A stretch of DNA of 64,000 bases, taken from NCBI GenBank assembly GCA_007570785.1, contig ML664161.1, forward strand, positions 11,229,029-11,293,028. Reading direction: 5' to 3'. Below the pieces are notes generated by a model. That model saw only the letters and a list, made by a program, of their open reading frames with translations, was not told the origin of the DNA and did no database searches. The stretch is from Antilocapra americana (Eukaryota > Chordata > Mammalia > Artiodactyla > Antilocapridae). The position numbers and the translations under genes were made by a program. Every line of letters starts with the position of its first letter. Position 1 is the first letter of the stretch. Positions 20,323-32,405 of this stretch are shown piece after piece.

Positions 20323-21422
20323 TACAAACTTAAAATTTCAATATACACACATTTACATTTTTGTTTGTTTAACTTATATACTTATGTACACTAATGATGT
20401 AGCTTTAATACTCATTCAATATTAATACTCAGTTTGAAAACTAGTAAGCATGCACGGTCTTGGTACCAAGGTTACGTAAGTGGTTAAAGTGATACAATTT
20501 GAAAACTTTTATTTCTTTCAGTCATTCAGCTTCTGGGGGTGGGGGCATGAGATACTCTGCAAAATTCCAATAATACAAAGATGAATAAGATATAGCTTAT
20601 GCCTTAAATCAGTAAATCTAGTGAGAAAGGCTTTTGTCAATTATTTTAGCTTCCTGAGAGGGTGAATTTGATAAAATGCGGTCCAAATTTTATCTAACTT
20701 AGAATATTTTTACATACTTACAGAAATAATTCACTTAGCATTTTAAAAATGTGTCTTGAGGCCAAGCTCTGTTACTTGTGTACCTTAAGAAGAACAAACA
20801 AAAGGAAAATCATAAATTTAGTCATTGGATTCTCATTAGAATTTTCTTTTTAATTACAGTGTTACATGAGGATAGAAAAGCTTGGACATTTGCAGACAAA
20901 TTGTAAAGTTAACGTTAGAAAGTGTATGAGAGTAAAAGTGCTTCTTCACTGGAAAGGACTTTTATGTAGCACAGCACTGATTTGACGTGTCAATCCAATT
21001 TCAGGAAGTAATAAAAACAACTGTATGTAAATAATGGAATTGATTAGAGTCCAAAAGTGATCATCCTGACATTATTAATTAGACCTACATCTAAGGGTAG
21101 TTCTTCTTTCTATTATGCATACTATTATCTATCATAAGATAACCCTCCCTTGAAGGGTTAAATGAAAGGCATCTTTACTTCTGAATAAAAACCTACTAAT
21201 CTAAACAGGTACAAGAATTAGGGTTGACTTGCCAAGAAAAATTTATAAACTGGCTGAGGAGTGGACTTATCTTTTCTTTTGATACAATTAGAAAAGATCA
21301 ATTAGTGTAACTCTGTTTACATACTTTCAATTTTGTCTAGCTTATACTGCCTCTAAAAGGGGAATATATGGTATGCCAACTTCTCCTCCAAAAGGCTCAT
21401 AGCTTTCAATACTCCATCTTCT
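20323..21422. other. No recognisable feature
   Basis: AT-rich. Only a short G-rich spot (about 20534-20546) stands out. Confidence 0.45.
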
Positions 21423-21551
21423 TGTGTTGTTGTGTTAGTCGCTCAGTCATGCCCGACTCTTTGCAACCCCATGGACTATACCCTACAGGCTCCTCTGTCC
21501 ATGGAATTCTCCAGGCAATAATATTGGTGTGGGTTGCCATTCCCTTCTCCA
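21423..21551 (-). mobile_element. Bov-A SINE monomer (antisense)
   Basis: GTTAGTCGCTCAGTCATGCCC at 21435, CTTTGCAACCCCATGGAC at 21459, 'ccatggaattctccaggcaa' at 21500, ending at CCCTTCTCCA. The tRNA head is absent. Confidence 0.93.
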
Positions 21552-23513
21552 GCAAAACCCCATCTTATTTGAAGTTAAAAGAAGAGAAAAGCATCTTACA
21601 TTGTATAAGAAAACTGGTTTAGACACAAAAAAATCTTTATAGCATCAGATCCAGAACTGGCTATCTTAGAGGTTTTAACTGTTTCTTTCTGGATGCCTTT
21701 TAAAAAGTAATAGATAGTAACTCAACATGAATGGTAATATACAATATGATTTCCCGAGGCCAGTCCAGCTCCATAATTCTGTGCTTTCATTATCCATTTA
21801 AAAATTTGTTCCATAAATTGCTTGTCCACTTTTAGTAAATTGCTATATTTTCTAGCATGAAGGTTGAATAAAGATTCTCATAAATTCAGTGACATGCTGT
21901 ACTTGTGGCAAAAAAAAGAAGTGTGAGTTAAGTAAGTATCAAACTATTAAATTCTGTCAACTCTTCATGATCTCCATCCACTGGGGTTTTAAAAATTTTT
22001 TATTCACTCTACTTAATTAGGTTTCCCAGACATAAATAAGGTTTTGTTTACTGTAACATAGCAGTACCTAGAAGGATAATCTTTTGAATTAAAGCAGTTA
22101 TTTCCTGCCATAAAGATTACATGAACCAACAAAGCTTAGGACTCAACCTTGGGTTGATTTACTGAAAGGAACCTAGAAACACACGAAAGGTTCTGTATTG
22201 TTGTAGGCTATAGAAGAGTGATGGCCTCCTGTCTTTTTCTGAGTCAAACTTTTAAAGTTTTCTTATAGTTTTTGTATATTTTATGTGATAATCACAACCA
22301 AAAATAAGTTCAAAAGCACCTTGAATATCTTCAATATAATTCTTCAAAAGATTTCTTTTCTGGTCCCATCTACATTAAGACCTAATTCTTACAAGGATCA
22401 TTTTATTTGTAAAAAAATCTGTTAAAAGAAAAGTATGCATTGGCTCAAGTAATTGTAACAACCTGTAGTACTAACAGCAGTTTTTAAAAGCTAACAATTG
22501 TTAGTAAAACCAAAGTCAAAACAAAAGATATTTAAGAAATTAAAATAGACATATTAACCATTCAGTGTGTATGACAGAAAGCTTACAAATAATAAATGGT
22601 GGCTGAGTCTTTAAAAACAATTTAATGCAGAGAATTGTTCAAAATGAGAACAAATATTAGCTTTTTCAAAACTCTGGCCGAATTTGAAGCAGAAGAAATG
22701 CCTCATAGATATTGAAATTAGATTTATGCCAGTATTTACTAATGGGACTCAGATGGGTAGATCATACTGCTTCTACTGTTTGTTACAGATGTTTGGTGAT
22801 ATTTCTTAAATTCAAATGTGTATTTTCTCTTTAATTGGTCTGAGATGGGTTTATTTATATATTACAGCTGAAATGAGCTTGAGCACCCTTTCCAACCCCA
22901 GCACCCTGTTTTTCTTGACTTTTCACTGTCGCCTTTCTGTTTCTTTGTATTTACAGTTGAGAAGTTGATGCCAAATTTTGTAAAGCATGTTCTCTTCCAT
23001 GCTGAGATCCTCTATGCCAACAATCCTCTATGCCATACAATCTATGCCTAGAGTGTGTGCTTTAGTAATAAGCCTGAGAATGGGAACTGACAATGGAAAT
23101 ACTGGCAGCCCCTTGTACAATAGGGGTGCTCGCCTGTGTTTCTGTAATTAGGAATCTGATTAGAAATGAGATGCTTTTGGTCTTCAATTTCAAGCTATGA
23201 AATGAAAGGATTTGAATTTGTATCACTTTTGGCAGAAGGCAGATTTCAGTCACGCTGCAGCTTTCTGAGTCTGGCCCTGAAGAGCCTTCACTTTGAATAT
23301 GTTTTCTAAGCAAACAGTAACTGTGCTTTCTTACTCTGTGTAACTACAGTTCACTTTTTGAAAATAACTATTTTCCTTGTTTCTCATCTTAATGTTTTTA
23401 TGTTCTATTCTCTTATTTATTCCCATCTTTTCCAGGGTTGACTGTCTTCCCATCTATGTGTAAAACATAAAATAGCAAAATATTAACAATAATATTTACT
23501 AAATAGTGTATAT
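21552..23513. other. No recognisable feature
   Basis: AT-rich, about 2 kb without a repeat I can name. The minus-strand frame at 23062-23313 (83 codons) has no recognisable domain. Confidence 0.45.
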
Positions 23514-23802
23514 GGTTTCCCAGATGGCTCAGTGGCTCAGTACAGTTTAATTCAGTCATTCAGTTGTGTCTGACTCTTTGAGACCCCATGGACTGCATCA
23601 TGTCAGTGGCTCAGTGGTAAAGAATTTTCTTGCTAAGCGGGAATCACAGGTTCGATCCCTAGGTTGGGAAGATCCCCTTGAGAAGGAAATAGCAAAGCAC
23701 TCCTGTAATCTTGCCTGGGAAATCCCATGAAGAGAGATGCCTGGTGGGTTACAGTCCATGGGGTCCCAATGAATCAGACATGAATTAGTGACTAAACTAA
23801 TA
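23514..23802 (+). mobile_element. Bov-tA SINE, interrupted by a second SINE piece
   Basis: Head GGTTTCCCAGATGGCTCAGT at 23514, broken at 23541, resuming with TCAGTGGTAAAG at 23611. The RNA polymerase III B-box-like GGTTCGATCCC is at 23650, then GTTGGGAAGATCCCC, GCCTGGGAAATCCCATG, TACAGTCCATGGGGTCCC and a degraded tail. Confidence 0.92.
23542..23603 (-). mobile_element. Short Bov-A piece nested in Bov-tA, with 12-bp TSD
   Basis: Antisense Bov-A 3' part (CAGTCATTCAGTTGTGTCTG, then GAGACCCCATGGACTGCA) sits inside the tRNA-derived head. The host 12-mer cagtggctcagt occurs just before (23530-23541) and just after it (23604-23615), so this is a heavily 5'-truncated retrotransposition into the older SINE. 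Confidence 0.85.
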
Positions 23803-24003
23803 CTACCAGCAAATGCTGTACTTGGTGAATTGCATGTGTTTCTAATTTAATTCTCTTATAAGTCTTATAAAATTTATACTGTAATTATCTCCATTTTATA
23901 AATGTTGATGTTAAGTAGCTAGGTCTCATTTTATAAATGAGAGAGACATAATCATATATCAAAAAAAGTGCTAGAAGCCAGTATTATCCAACATTGTGCT
24001 GTA

Positions 24004-25488
24004 CCAGTTCAGTTCAGTCACTTAGTCATGTCCAACTCTTTGCCATGCCATGGAATGCAGCACACCAGGCTTACCTGTCCAAACCCAAGAGCTTGCTCAA
24101 ACTCATGTCCATCAAGTCGATGATGCCATCCAACCATCTCATGCTCTGTTTTTCCCTTCTCCACCTGCCTCCAGTCTTTCCCAGCATCAGGGTCGTTTCA
24201 ATGAGTCAGTTCTTCACATTAGGTTGCCAAAGTATTGGAGTTTCAGCTTCAGCATCAGTGCTTCCAATGAATATTCAGAAGTAATTTCCTTTAGGATGAA
24301 CTGGTTGGATCTCCTTGCAGTCCAAGGAACTCTCAAGAGCCTTCTCCAACACCACAGTTCAAAAGCGTCAATTCTTTGGCTCTCAGCTTTCTTTACAGTC
24401 CAACTCTCACATCCATACATGACTACTGGAAAAACCATCTTTAGACAGATCTTTGTCAGTAAAGTATTATCTCTGTTTTTGAATATGCTGTCTAGGTTGG
24501 TCATAGCTTTTCTTCCAAGGAGCAAGCATCTTTTAATTTCATGGCTGCTGTCACCATCTGCAGTGATTTTGGAGCCGAAGAAAATAAAGTCTCTCACTGT
24601 TTCCATTGTTTCCCCATCTATTTGCCATGAAGTGATGAGACCAGATACCATGATCTTAGTTTTCTGAATGTTGAGCTTTAAGCCACATTTTCACTCTCCT
24701 CTTTCACTTTCATCAAGAGGCTCTTTAGTTCCTCTTTGCTTTTTGCCATAATGGTGGTGTCATCTACACATCTGAGGTTATTGACATTTCTCCCTGCAAT
24801 TTTGTTTCTAGCTTGTGCTTCATCCAGCCCAGCATTTTGCATGATGTGCTCTGCAAATAAGTTAAATAAGCAGGGTGACAATATATATCCTTGACATACT
24901 CCTTTCCCAATTTGGAATTAGTCTGTTGTTCCATATCCAGTTCTAACTGCTGCTTTCAGACCTGCATACAGATTTGTCAGGAGTCAGGTAAGGTGGTCTG
25001 GTATTCCCATCTCTTGAAGAATTTTCCACAGTTTATTGTGATCCACAAAGTCTAAGGCTTTGGCATAGTCAGTAAAGCATTAGAAGATGTTTTTTTGAAT
25101 TATCTTGCTTTTTTGATGATCCAACAGATGTTGGCAATTTGATCTTTGGTTCCTTTGCCTTTTCTAAATCAAGCTGGAACATCTGGAAGTCTACAGTTCA
25201 TGTACTGTTGAAGCCTGGCTTGGAGAATTTTGAGCATTACTTTGCTAGCTATCGTGTGCGATGAGTGCAATTGTGTGGTAGTTTGAACATTCTTTGGCAT
25301 TGCCTTTCTTTGTGATTGGAATGAAAACTGACCTTTTCCAGTACTGTGGCCACTGCTGAGCTTTCCAAAGTTGCTGGCGTATTGAGTACAGCACTTTCAC
25401 AGCATCATCCTTTAGGATTTGAAACAGCTCAACTGGAATTCCATCACCTTCACTAGCCTTGTTTATAGTGATGGTTCCTTTTTTGTAT
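24004..25488 (-). mobile_element. BovB 3' portion with RT (antisense), 5'-truncated
   Basis: About 1.48 kb: CAGTTCAGTTCAGTCAC tail at 24006, C-terminal region and RT palm, ending near 25488 inside the segment just before the ASGGDGIP-type RT entry motif. The catalytic box reads C-V-D-D instead of YADD (about 24765-24776). Open pieces are 24214-24651, 24678-24881 and 25245-25493. The last encodes the 'ASEGDGIPVELFQILKDDA' start of the RT fingers. Confidence 0.96.
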
Positions 25489-25579
25489 GCCACCCAGTAT
25501 TACAAAATACTCTATCCATAGATAAGCATTTAAATATAATCAGCATTAATGCTGTTGGTCATTCATCCATACTCATCCT

Positions 25580-25760
25580 CTTTCGTTTCACAAATATTAT
25601 TTGAGGCCTACTATGTGCAGACATTGTGTAAGTCTCTGCGAATGAAAGCATTGTGTCCATTCCCTGCCCTTGCAATGCTTACAGACAAACTAAATACAAT
25701 TAACAGTGCCTAAACGTATGGATACCAAAATATGGAGAATTCACCTCAAGTGCCGTAGTA
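25580..25760 (-). mobile_element. Possible L2 fragment (antisense)
   Basis: Phrases 'tatttgaggcctactatgtgcagacattgtgtaag' and 'ccctgcccttgcaatgcttacagacaaac' resemble the antisense 3' region of L2. Diverged; boundaries are rough. Confidence 0.45.
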
Positions 25761-26934
25761 AATGTGCAGGTGTGCTGCAAAATATTTAAAATATACAACA
25801 GCATCTATTAGATATCAATCACATGAACTACTTTCAGTTTGCATGTATTTTTTCAAATGGCTATGAAATTAATATGAAATGATCACTTCAAGTACTTAAC
25901 CTAACCACTTAATAAATAAAACTAGTTAGTATTTCTTTTGGCCTAGAATACTATGAAAAAAATTAAGAACATAATGAGCAGAACAAATTTAGGAATATCT
26001 GGCCTGAGGTAAGCAGTTTTTATATTTTCATCAGAGCAGTTTAAATAGTGAACTGAATGAAACTGAACTAGGGAACTCTAGTAGGAACTCAGGATTCAGA
26101 ACAAAATGAGACTGAAATTGATTAGAAAAGTGATATCCAGTTGGAGATACAGAAACACTTGTGTATTTTTCTCTAAGAATATTTAAATCTCATTTAAATG
26201 AAGTTTAGTGTCTTTAGGATAATTGTTAATGTGAATTCAAAAAATAAAAGATATTTAGGAATACTTCTCTTTTAGTGAGATAATTGCATGTTTGCCTTAT
26301 GTATAATTAATGAAAACATAAATGGGCTCTCAATCTTATTAATTTGAAGATGACATGTTTTTGATGTTTAGGCTATTGCTTTTAACCTCAGCCAAACTGA
26401 AAGCACTTAATAGAAAGAGCATGTTATCCTGTCACCTTAAGAACATGTGATTCTAACATCTCCTTGGATACATAGACATCTCAAAGAAAAATAATGGTAA
26501 ATCTGAGGCAGAGATGTATTTGACAGTCCAGTGTCTATACACTTCTAATTTCCTCTGTTCAGCCTCAAGCTTCACTAGTAATTTGAGTCCTGGAGCATGT
26601 AGAAATTGCTAGCAATGTTCCCCTAGCTACTTTTTCATGAAAAGATGATTATGTGATGCTAAGAGGATTTGTTGACAAGAGGGGGAATTTTTATTGCATA
26701 AGTCTGCTTTCAAGGAAAAAAAGAAGAGAATCAATGGAAAATAGCAGTTGAATCATTTTCTGGAAGATTAGAGAAATTACCACTGGGACTTGCTTCCATT
26801 ATCTCAGAGCTTAGACTTAACTATGTTTTTCATATCACCAAGTGAGGGAGTGAAAATTGAGAGAATATGAATGATCCATCAGGGAGAATATATGTAGGAG
26901 AAAACAATATTCATGGAATACATGATTACACATT
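25761..26934. other. No recognisable feature
   Basis: AT-rich unassigned sequence. Confidence 0.45.
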
Positions 26935-26952
26935 AGGTCTCTATGTGAATGT

Positions 26953-27167
26953 ATGCTAAGTCACTTCAGTCATGTCCTACTCTTTGTGACCCTATGGAGT
27001 ATAACTCATCAGGCTCTTCTGTCCATGGGATTTTCCAGGCAAGAAAACTGGAGTGGGTTGCCATGTCTTCCTCCAGGGAACCTTCCCGAACCAGGGATGG
27101 AACCCATGTCCCACGTCTCCTGCACTGGCAGGAGAGTTCTTTGCTACTAGTGCCAGCTGGGAAGCCC
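26953..27167 (-). mobile_element. Bov-tA SINE (antisense) with diverged TSD
   Basis: GCTAAGTCACTTCAGTCATG at 26954, GGATTTTCCAGGCAAGAAAAC at 27029, 'ggaacccatgtcccacgtctcctgcactgg' at 27099 and head complement GCTGGGAAGCCC at 27155. Flanks 'taggtctctatgtgaatgt' (from 26934) and 'tagtctctatatgcatgt' (from 27170) look like the decayed target duplication. Confidence 0.95.
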
Positions 27168-27292
27168 TTTAGTCTCTATATGCATGTGTAAAGGGTAGAG
27201 TGACATTTTAGAAAAGGTCATTTGATTAAGAGAAAATCTGGACTGAACTCCTATTTCTGCCATTTATTTATAAATATGATCTTAAACTTGTT

Positions 27293-27493
27293 TTTGTTTA
27301 GTCACTTAGTTGTGTCAACTCTTTTAAAACCCATGGACTATAGCTTTCCAGGCTCCTCTGTCCATGGGATTCCCTAGCCAAGAGTACTTCAGTGGGTTGC
27401 CATTTCCTTCTCCAGGGGATCTTCCCAATCCTGGAATTGAACCTTGTCTCCTGAATTAACAGGTGGATTCTTTACTGCTGAGGCACCAGGAAA
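27293..27493 (-). mobile_element. Bov-tA SINE (antisense) with TSD
   Basis: GTTTAGTCACTTAGTTGTGTC at 27296, ATTTCCTTCTCCAGGGGATC at 27401, 'attgaaccttgtctcctga' at 27435 and head complement GAGGCACCAGG at 27480. Flanks gatcttaaacttgtt (27278-27292) and gatccttaaacttgtt (27494-27509) differ by one base insertion. Confidence 0.96.
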
Positions 27494-27509
27494 GATCCTT
27501 AAACTTGTT

Positions 27510-28455
27510 GCTTAACTTTGTTCAGCCTGTTTCCACAGCTATAGAAAAACATTGTAGGAAGGAGTCTTAGATCCTTTTAGAATCATTATATAAATTGTGT
27601 TCTTGTAAGTCCAGTGTACCTTTCATTCTGTGACAGTGATCTCCATTTTGAACATCAAGTACATTGTCATTTGCATCTTGCAGAGATTGGACTATACTGA
27701 TAATTGGACTGCATTGATTCCATGTCATAAACTTAATATGTTAATTTAGCATAATTAATGGTTACCTGGATTGCCATCTCTAAAAGACAAGTTATGATTG
27801 TCGTATGTAACTTTGAGAGTGCCAGTTTATTATTATTTAAACATTTTGAGTACTTATTTACTTCTTCAGGCTACTAGTAGCCTTTAAGTAGAATTATTTG
27901 AAATTAAGTAGTTTATTTGAAATACTGTTACATCTTGGTGTTCACATTGTTGTCGTTTACCTAGGGACACTATAGCCTGTATTCTGTTCAGAAAATCTTT
28001 GTTGATCACATCTTCATATAGATTCTGATATTGAATATTTATAGATAGATTGACCTAAATAATATCCTTAGAATTATATTTTTATGTTTCTTTGATTTAG
28101 TGACTCTAAATTGAAAATTCAAAGCATTGCTTTGTATCCTCATGATATGTATCATATAGCCAAAACCAAAAACCCATAAAATATTGAAAAATTGGTGTTA
28201 TTTTTTCCTTTTCAAGGCATTTTGTTTCTACAAAGTAAAACTAACCTGAACAAATTTCAAGTGGTAAGGAAAATTTAGTAAAACTTGATAAAATATTTTA
28301 ACATTGGAAACCATGTTTATCTTAAATATTCAGAAATACACACAAGGATGTTTACATATTTTTCATTAAAATATATTGATACTTGTAAAATATGCTATAA
28401 TGAAAAATTGTGGAGAACTATACCTTTAGCTAATTGTAACTGTGGTTTACAGAAA
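27510..28455. other. No recognisable feature
   Basis: AT-rich unassigned sequence. Confidence 0.45.
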
Positions 28456-28456
28456 T

Positions 28457-28475
28457 ACACACACACACACACACA
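28457..28475. repeat. (AC)n microsatellite
   Basis: Nineteen bases of uninterrupted AC repeat. Confidence 0.95.
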
Positions 28476-29221
28476 TACCCCTATGTGCATACACACTTTA
28501 TTTGAAATAGACTAGAACACTATCCACACAATGTTAGTATCTTTAATCAATAGAATGAAGATTGGGTCATTTTATCATTTATGTTTTTATATAATTTTCA
28601 AAGTCTCTATGATTAAAATTAAATTATAATTAAAATGCATTTAACTATAAAATGACAGAACAAAACATCTTCAGTGTGGTTAATTAAATGTTTACTGAGG
28701 ACTACTAGATATCCTTTTACATATGTACAACTATAGACTATATTTTTGTAATCTGAACAAGTGAGGGTCATATAATAATTTGGATATTTTTATAATTTTC
28801 TGTTCAGTTCCCTTCTATGGGAATTTCACTTGTGAGACTACTTTCTTAAGAAAAGATTCAGTAATGAGATTTTGAGTCAAAGGCTAATGTCAAGTTTAAG
28901 TTTGAACATACTACATAGTCTTTCAGAAAATTCTACCAACTGTGTATGACTTTTCCATACACTTAATAATTCTGACTGTTGTAGAGGGTTTTATCTTTAT
29001 CTACCTAATGTGAGAGCAATAAATCCTATTTTTGTTTTGTTATATGAATATGGCAATGAGATTATACTATATTTAAGTGACCAGAATTTTATAATTTACC
29101 TATTTGTGTTTTTGCCTAATTTTCTATTAGTATGTTGGGTTTTAGTCTGTTGATTTACAAGAGTTCTTGTGTGTAGACTCTTCCTGTCAAGATTTTTCCT
29201 CTACTTATTTTCCACTTTTAA
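28476..29221. other. No recognisable feature
   Basis: AT-rich unassigned sequence. Confidence 0.45.
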
Positions 29222-29435
29222 TTTTTAAAAAATGTATTTATTTAGTCTATTCAAGTATAGATGAATTACAGTATTGTTAGTTTCAAGTATATAGCAGAGT
29301 GATTCAGTTTTGTGTTTGTATATATATATTCAGAAATACTATTATTTTTATTATTCATACTCTCTTCCCTTATAGGTTATTACAACATATCAAGTATAGT
29401 TCTCTGCACTATACTGTATTATTGGTTATCTATTG
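29222..29435 (-). mobile_element. L1 (antisense), 3'UTR piece
   Basis: 'tttatttagtctattcaagtatag' at 29238, TATAGCAGAGTGATTCAG at 29290, and 'ttctctgcactatactgtattattggttatct' at 29400 follow the antisense L1 3' end. The same segment of another copy occurs at 63475-63660. Confidence 0.8.
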
Positions 29436-29500
29436 CCATGGACAGAGGAGCCTAGTGGGCTACAGTCCATAGGATCGCAAAGGCATAGCTCAAGCAACTT
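29436..29500 (+). mobile_element. Bov-tA 3' fragment nested in L1
   Basis: CCATGGACAGAGGAGCCTAG followed by GGGCTACAGTCCATAGGATC and a degraded 'gcaaaggcatagctcaagcaact', the 3' third of a Bov-tA. The interrupted L1 resumes at about 29513. Confidence 0.85.
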
Positions 29501-29512
29501 TGCATGCAGGCA

Positions 29513-29880
29513 CTTGTTTTGTTAATCCCAATCTCTTAATTTATCCCTTCCCCCACCTTTCCCCTTTGGTATTCATTAATTTGTTTTCTATGTCTGTGAG
29601 TCTCTTTCTGCTTTGGATATAATTTCATTTGTATCTTTTTTTTTCTTTTCATTTTTAGATTCCACATATAAACAATATCATATGATATTTTATTTGTCTA
29701 TTCTTTGTCTGGCTTACTTCACTTAGTATGATAATCCCTAAGTCCATCCATATTGCTTCAAATGGCATTATTTGATTCTTTTTATGCCTGAGTAATATGC
29801 AGTGATGTACAATATGCAGTCATATACAATACAAGTATATTGTATGTATATATGTGTATGTACATATGTGAATATATATA
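29513..29880 (-). mobile_element. L1 (antisense), middle piece
   Basis: TTTTCTATGTCTGTGAGTCTC at 29584, TTTTTAGATTCCACATATAAAC at 29653, 'cttacttcacttagtatgataatccc' at 29713 and TTTTTATGCCTGAGTAATATG at 29779, in antisense L1 order. Confidence 0.88.
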
Positions 29881-30085
29881 GTCTTCCCTCATTGTCAAGA
29901 TGGTAAAGAATACACCTGCCAATGCAGGAGGCATGAGTTTGATCCCTGGGTTGGGAAGATCTCTTGGAGCAGGAAATGGCAACCCACTCCAGTATTCTTA
30001 CCTGAAGATTTCCATGGACAGAGAAGCCTGGTGTGCTACAGTCCATGGGGTTGCAAATAGGACATGACTGAGCAACTAACACTTT
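29881..30085 (+). mobile_element. Bov-tA SINE nested in L1
   Basis: Degraded head 'gtcttccctcattgtcaagatggtaaag', B-box-like GTTTGATCCCTGGGTTGGG at 29937, GGAAATGGCAACCCACTCC at 29972, TACAGTCCATGGGGTTGC at 30036 and CTGAGCAACTAACACTTT at the end. Both flanks are TATA-rich, so the target duplication cannot be delimited. Confidence 0.94.
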
Positions 30086-30830
30086 ATATACATATATATA
30101 TATATAATCTTCTTTCTCCATTTCTCTGTTGATGGACATTTAGGTTGCTTCCATGTCCTGGCTATTGTAAATGGTGCTTCAGTGAACATTGGGGTGTATG
30201 CATTTTTTGTATTATAGTTTTCTCTGGATATGCGCCTAGGAGTTGGATTGCTGGATCATATGGTAGCTCTGTTTTTAGTTTTTTAAGGGATTTCCATGTT
30301 GTCCTCCATAGTGGCTGTACTAATTTACATTTCCATCAGCAGTGTAGGATAGTTCCCTTCTCTTCACACCCTCTCCAACATTTATTCTTTGTAGAATTTT
30401 TGGAGATGACCATTCTGACTGGTGTGAGGTGATAGCTCATTATAGTTTTTATTTACATTTCTCTAATAATTAGTGATACTGAGCATTTTTTCATGTGGTT
30501 TTTAACCATCTGTATATCTTATTTGGAGAAATGTCCATGTAGATCTTCTACTGGGTTTTGATTGGGTTGTTTTTTTTAATATTGAGCTGCATGAGCTGCT
30601 TGTATATTTTGGAGATTAATCCCTTGTCATTTGCTTTATTTGCAAATATTTCTCCCTATTCTGAAGGTTGTCTTTTCCTTTTTTTTTAAGTTTTCCTTTG
30701 CTGTGAAAAAGCTTATAAGTTTAATTAGGTCCCGTTTATTTATTTTTATTTTTATTTCTATTACTCTTGGAGATGGATCCAAAAAGATACTGCTGCAATT
30801 AATGTCAACCACTTTTATTTTAAGACCTTG
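30086..30830 (-). mobile_element. L1 (antisense), ORF2 C-terminal/3' piece
   Basis: Resumes after the SINE with CTCTGTTGATGGACATTTAGG at 30123 and continues through CTATTGTAAATGGTGC, GGATCATATGGTAGCTCTG, CATTCTGACTGGTGTGAGG at 30411, TTGAGCTGCATGAGCTGCTT at 30582 and TTTAATTAGGTCCCGTTTA at 30720. Together with 29222-29880 it is one L1 of about 1.3 kb net with two SINE insertions. Confidence 0.93.
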
Positions 30831-31504
30831 TTTATAGTAACCTTTTTCAACACATCATTACCATTTTTTGAATTAGTAAGGCTATCTTGGTTAAATATAT
30901 CATGGTAGTTAAATATTTTCATGGTTATAGAACACATTTCGAGGGGCCTTTGTCACCAAAGAATACATAAAATATTTAGTAACTTATTTTAGTATTCAAA
31001 ATTTTAATGTCTCTAATGAAGTTTTGATCTTTCTGGAATGTATTTTTCTGAAATGAGTAGAGAAAGGAAGGAAAGGTGCTACTTTTAAAAATTTTCCAAT
31101 GGATATTTAAATTTTTATGTTAATTTTGAATAATGGTCTTATCCCAGCTTATTTGAAGCACAAATTTTATCATGCAGAATTTCCATATCTACTTGATAAT
31201 TAAGATAAGTGTAGATTTTTAAAATGTCACCAGTTAACAAAGGTGATTCATTCACTCACAGAGCTATTAATGCCCATCTTCTTCTGTTGTCACTCTGTTA
31301 TTCATGAAGTGTCAATTTACTGAGCCTGCTCAGTACTGTTAATAGATACTCATGATTTTTGGTTGGTCTCTGACTTCAGGGATCTCAAAGTTGAGGCCAT
31401 CTTTACTTACATGCAAAATAACTAGTATAAATACATCAGGTATATATGTGTATTGTCATAGAATATTGCAATAAAAACTTCATTCCTCAAGTATTTGAAC
31501 ATAC
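30831..31504. other. No recognisable feature
   Basis: AT-rich unassigned sequence. Confidence 0.45.
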
Positions 31505-31660
31505 AAATTATAGAGTATTAGAGTTGAAAATGATCTTAAAGATTGTCTATGTCCAGTCTCTTGTTTTATATTTAGGAAAACTGAGACCCAAAGAAATTAA
31601 ATGGCTTAATCAAGATCATATTTTGAGTTACTTACAGAAGTTGATTTAAAATCTGGATTC
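31505..31660 (-). mobile_element. Ancient MIR/CR1-like repeat (antisense), weak
   Basis: 'ttagagttgaaaatgatcttaaagattgtctatgtccagtctc' then 'gaaaactgagacccaaagaaattaaatggcttaatcaagatcat' follows the general pattern of old mammalian repeats related to MIR/L3. Family not certain. Confidence 0.45.
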
Positions 31661-32103
31661 CCAAATAATCCTTGCATTTTGATTTATCAAGATATTCTCA
31701 TAATATGAAAAAAAAATTCATGGTGAAAGAGCCATTATTGTTTGCTCTTCTAATATTTTGTAACACCATTATTTCTGAAAGTGAACCATTTTTTATCACA
31801 CATCATATAGAACCTATGGTTCCCATCTGCCTCCATTATTCAGTAATACTGTCTTTAAGCATATTGGTTCTCTTCACTGTTAGATTGATTTGTCTGCCTT
31901 CTATATGCCATGATCTTAGAATTTTTTCAGGGATATAGATAGGGAGATATTACTCATTTGTTCTTTTCTTTCTCTGTGCATTTGTAAGATTTCTGATAGT
32001 TGATCTTAAAATATCTGCATGGTTTGGGATGAAGAAGGAGAAAAAGATAGGATTAAAAATCCAATTTTTAAAAACTGTGTTAAATTCTTCTAAATATTTC
32101 CTA
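31661..32103. other. No recognisable feature
   Basis: AT-rich. Contains an 88-codon open frame (31672-31938) with no recognisable domain. Confidence 0.45.
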
Positions 32104-32405
32104 TAAGAACAGACCTTTGGACTCTGTGGGAGAAGCCCAGGGTGGGATGATTTGAGAGAATAACATTGAAAAATGTATATTAACATATGTAAAATAGATG
32201 ACCAGTTGCAAGTTTGATGCATGAAGCAGCGCACTCAAAGCCAGTCCTCTGGGACAACCGAGAGGGATGGGGTGGGGAAGACAGTGGGAGGGAGGTTCAG
32301 GATTGGGGACACACATGTGTACCCGTGGCTGATTGATGTCAATGTATGGCAAAAAAACCCTCACAATATTATATGGTAATTGTTCTCCAATTAAAATAAA
32401 TTAAT
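32104..32405 (+). mobile_element. L1 3' end, strongly 5'-truncated
   Basis: TTTGGACTCTGTGGGAGAAG at 32116, GGGTGGGATGATTTGAGAGAA at 32141, 'gggagggaggttcaggattgggg' at 32286, 'gatgtcaatgtatggc' at 32335 and CCAATTAAAATAAATTAATTAAAAAAA at the end. The tail ends in A-rich sequence as expected. Confidence 0.93.

Noticed and set aside
31672..31938. 88-codon open frame with a hydrophobic C-terminal half
   Set aside because: AT-rich DNA gives such frames by chance; no homology recognised and no gene context.
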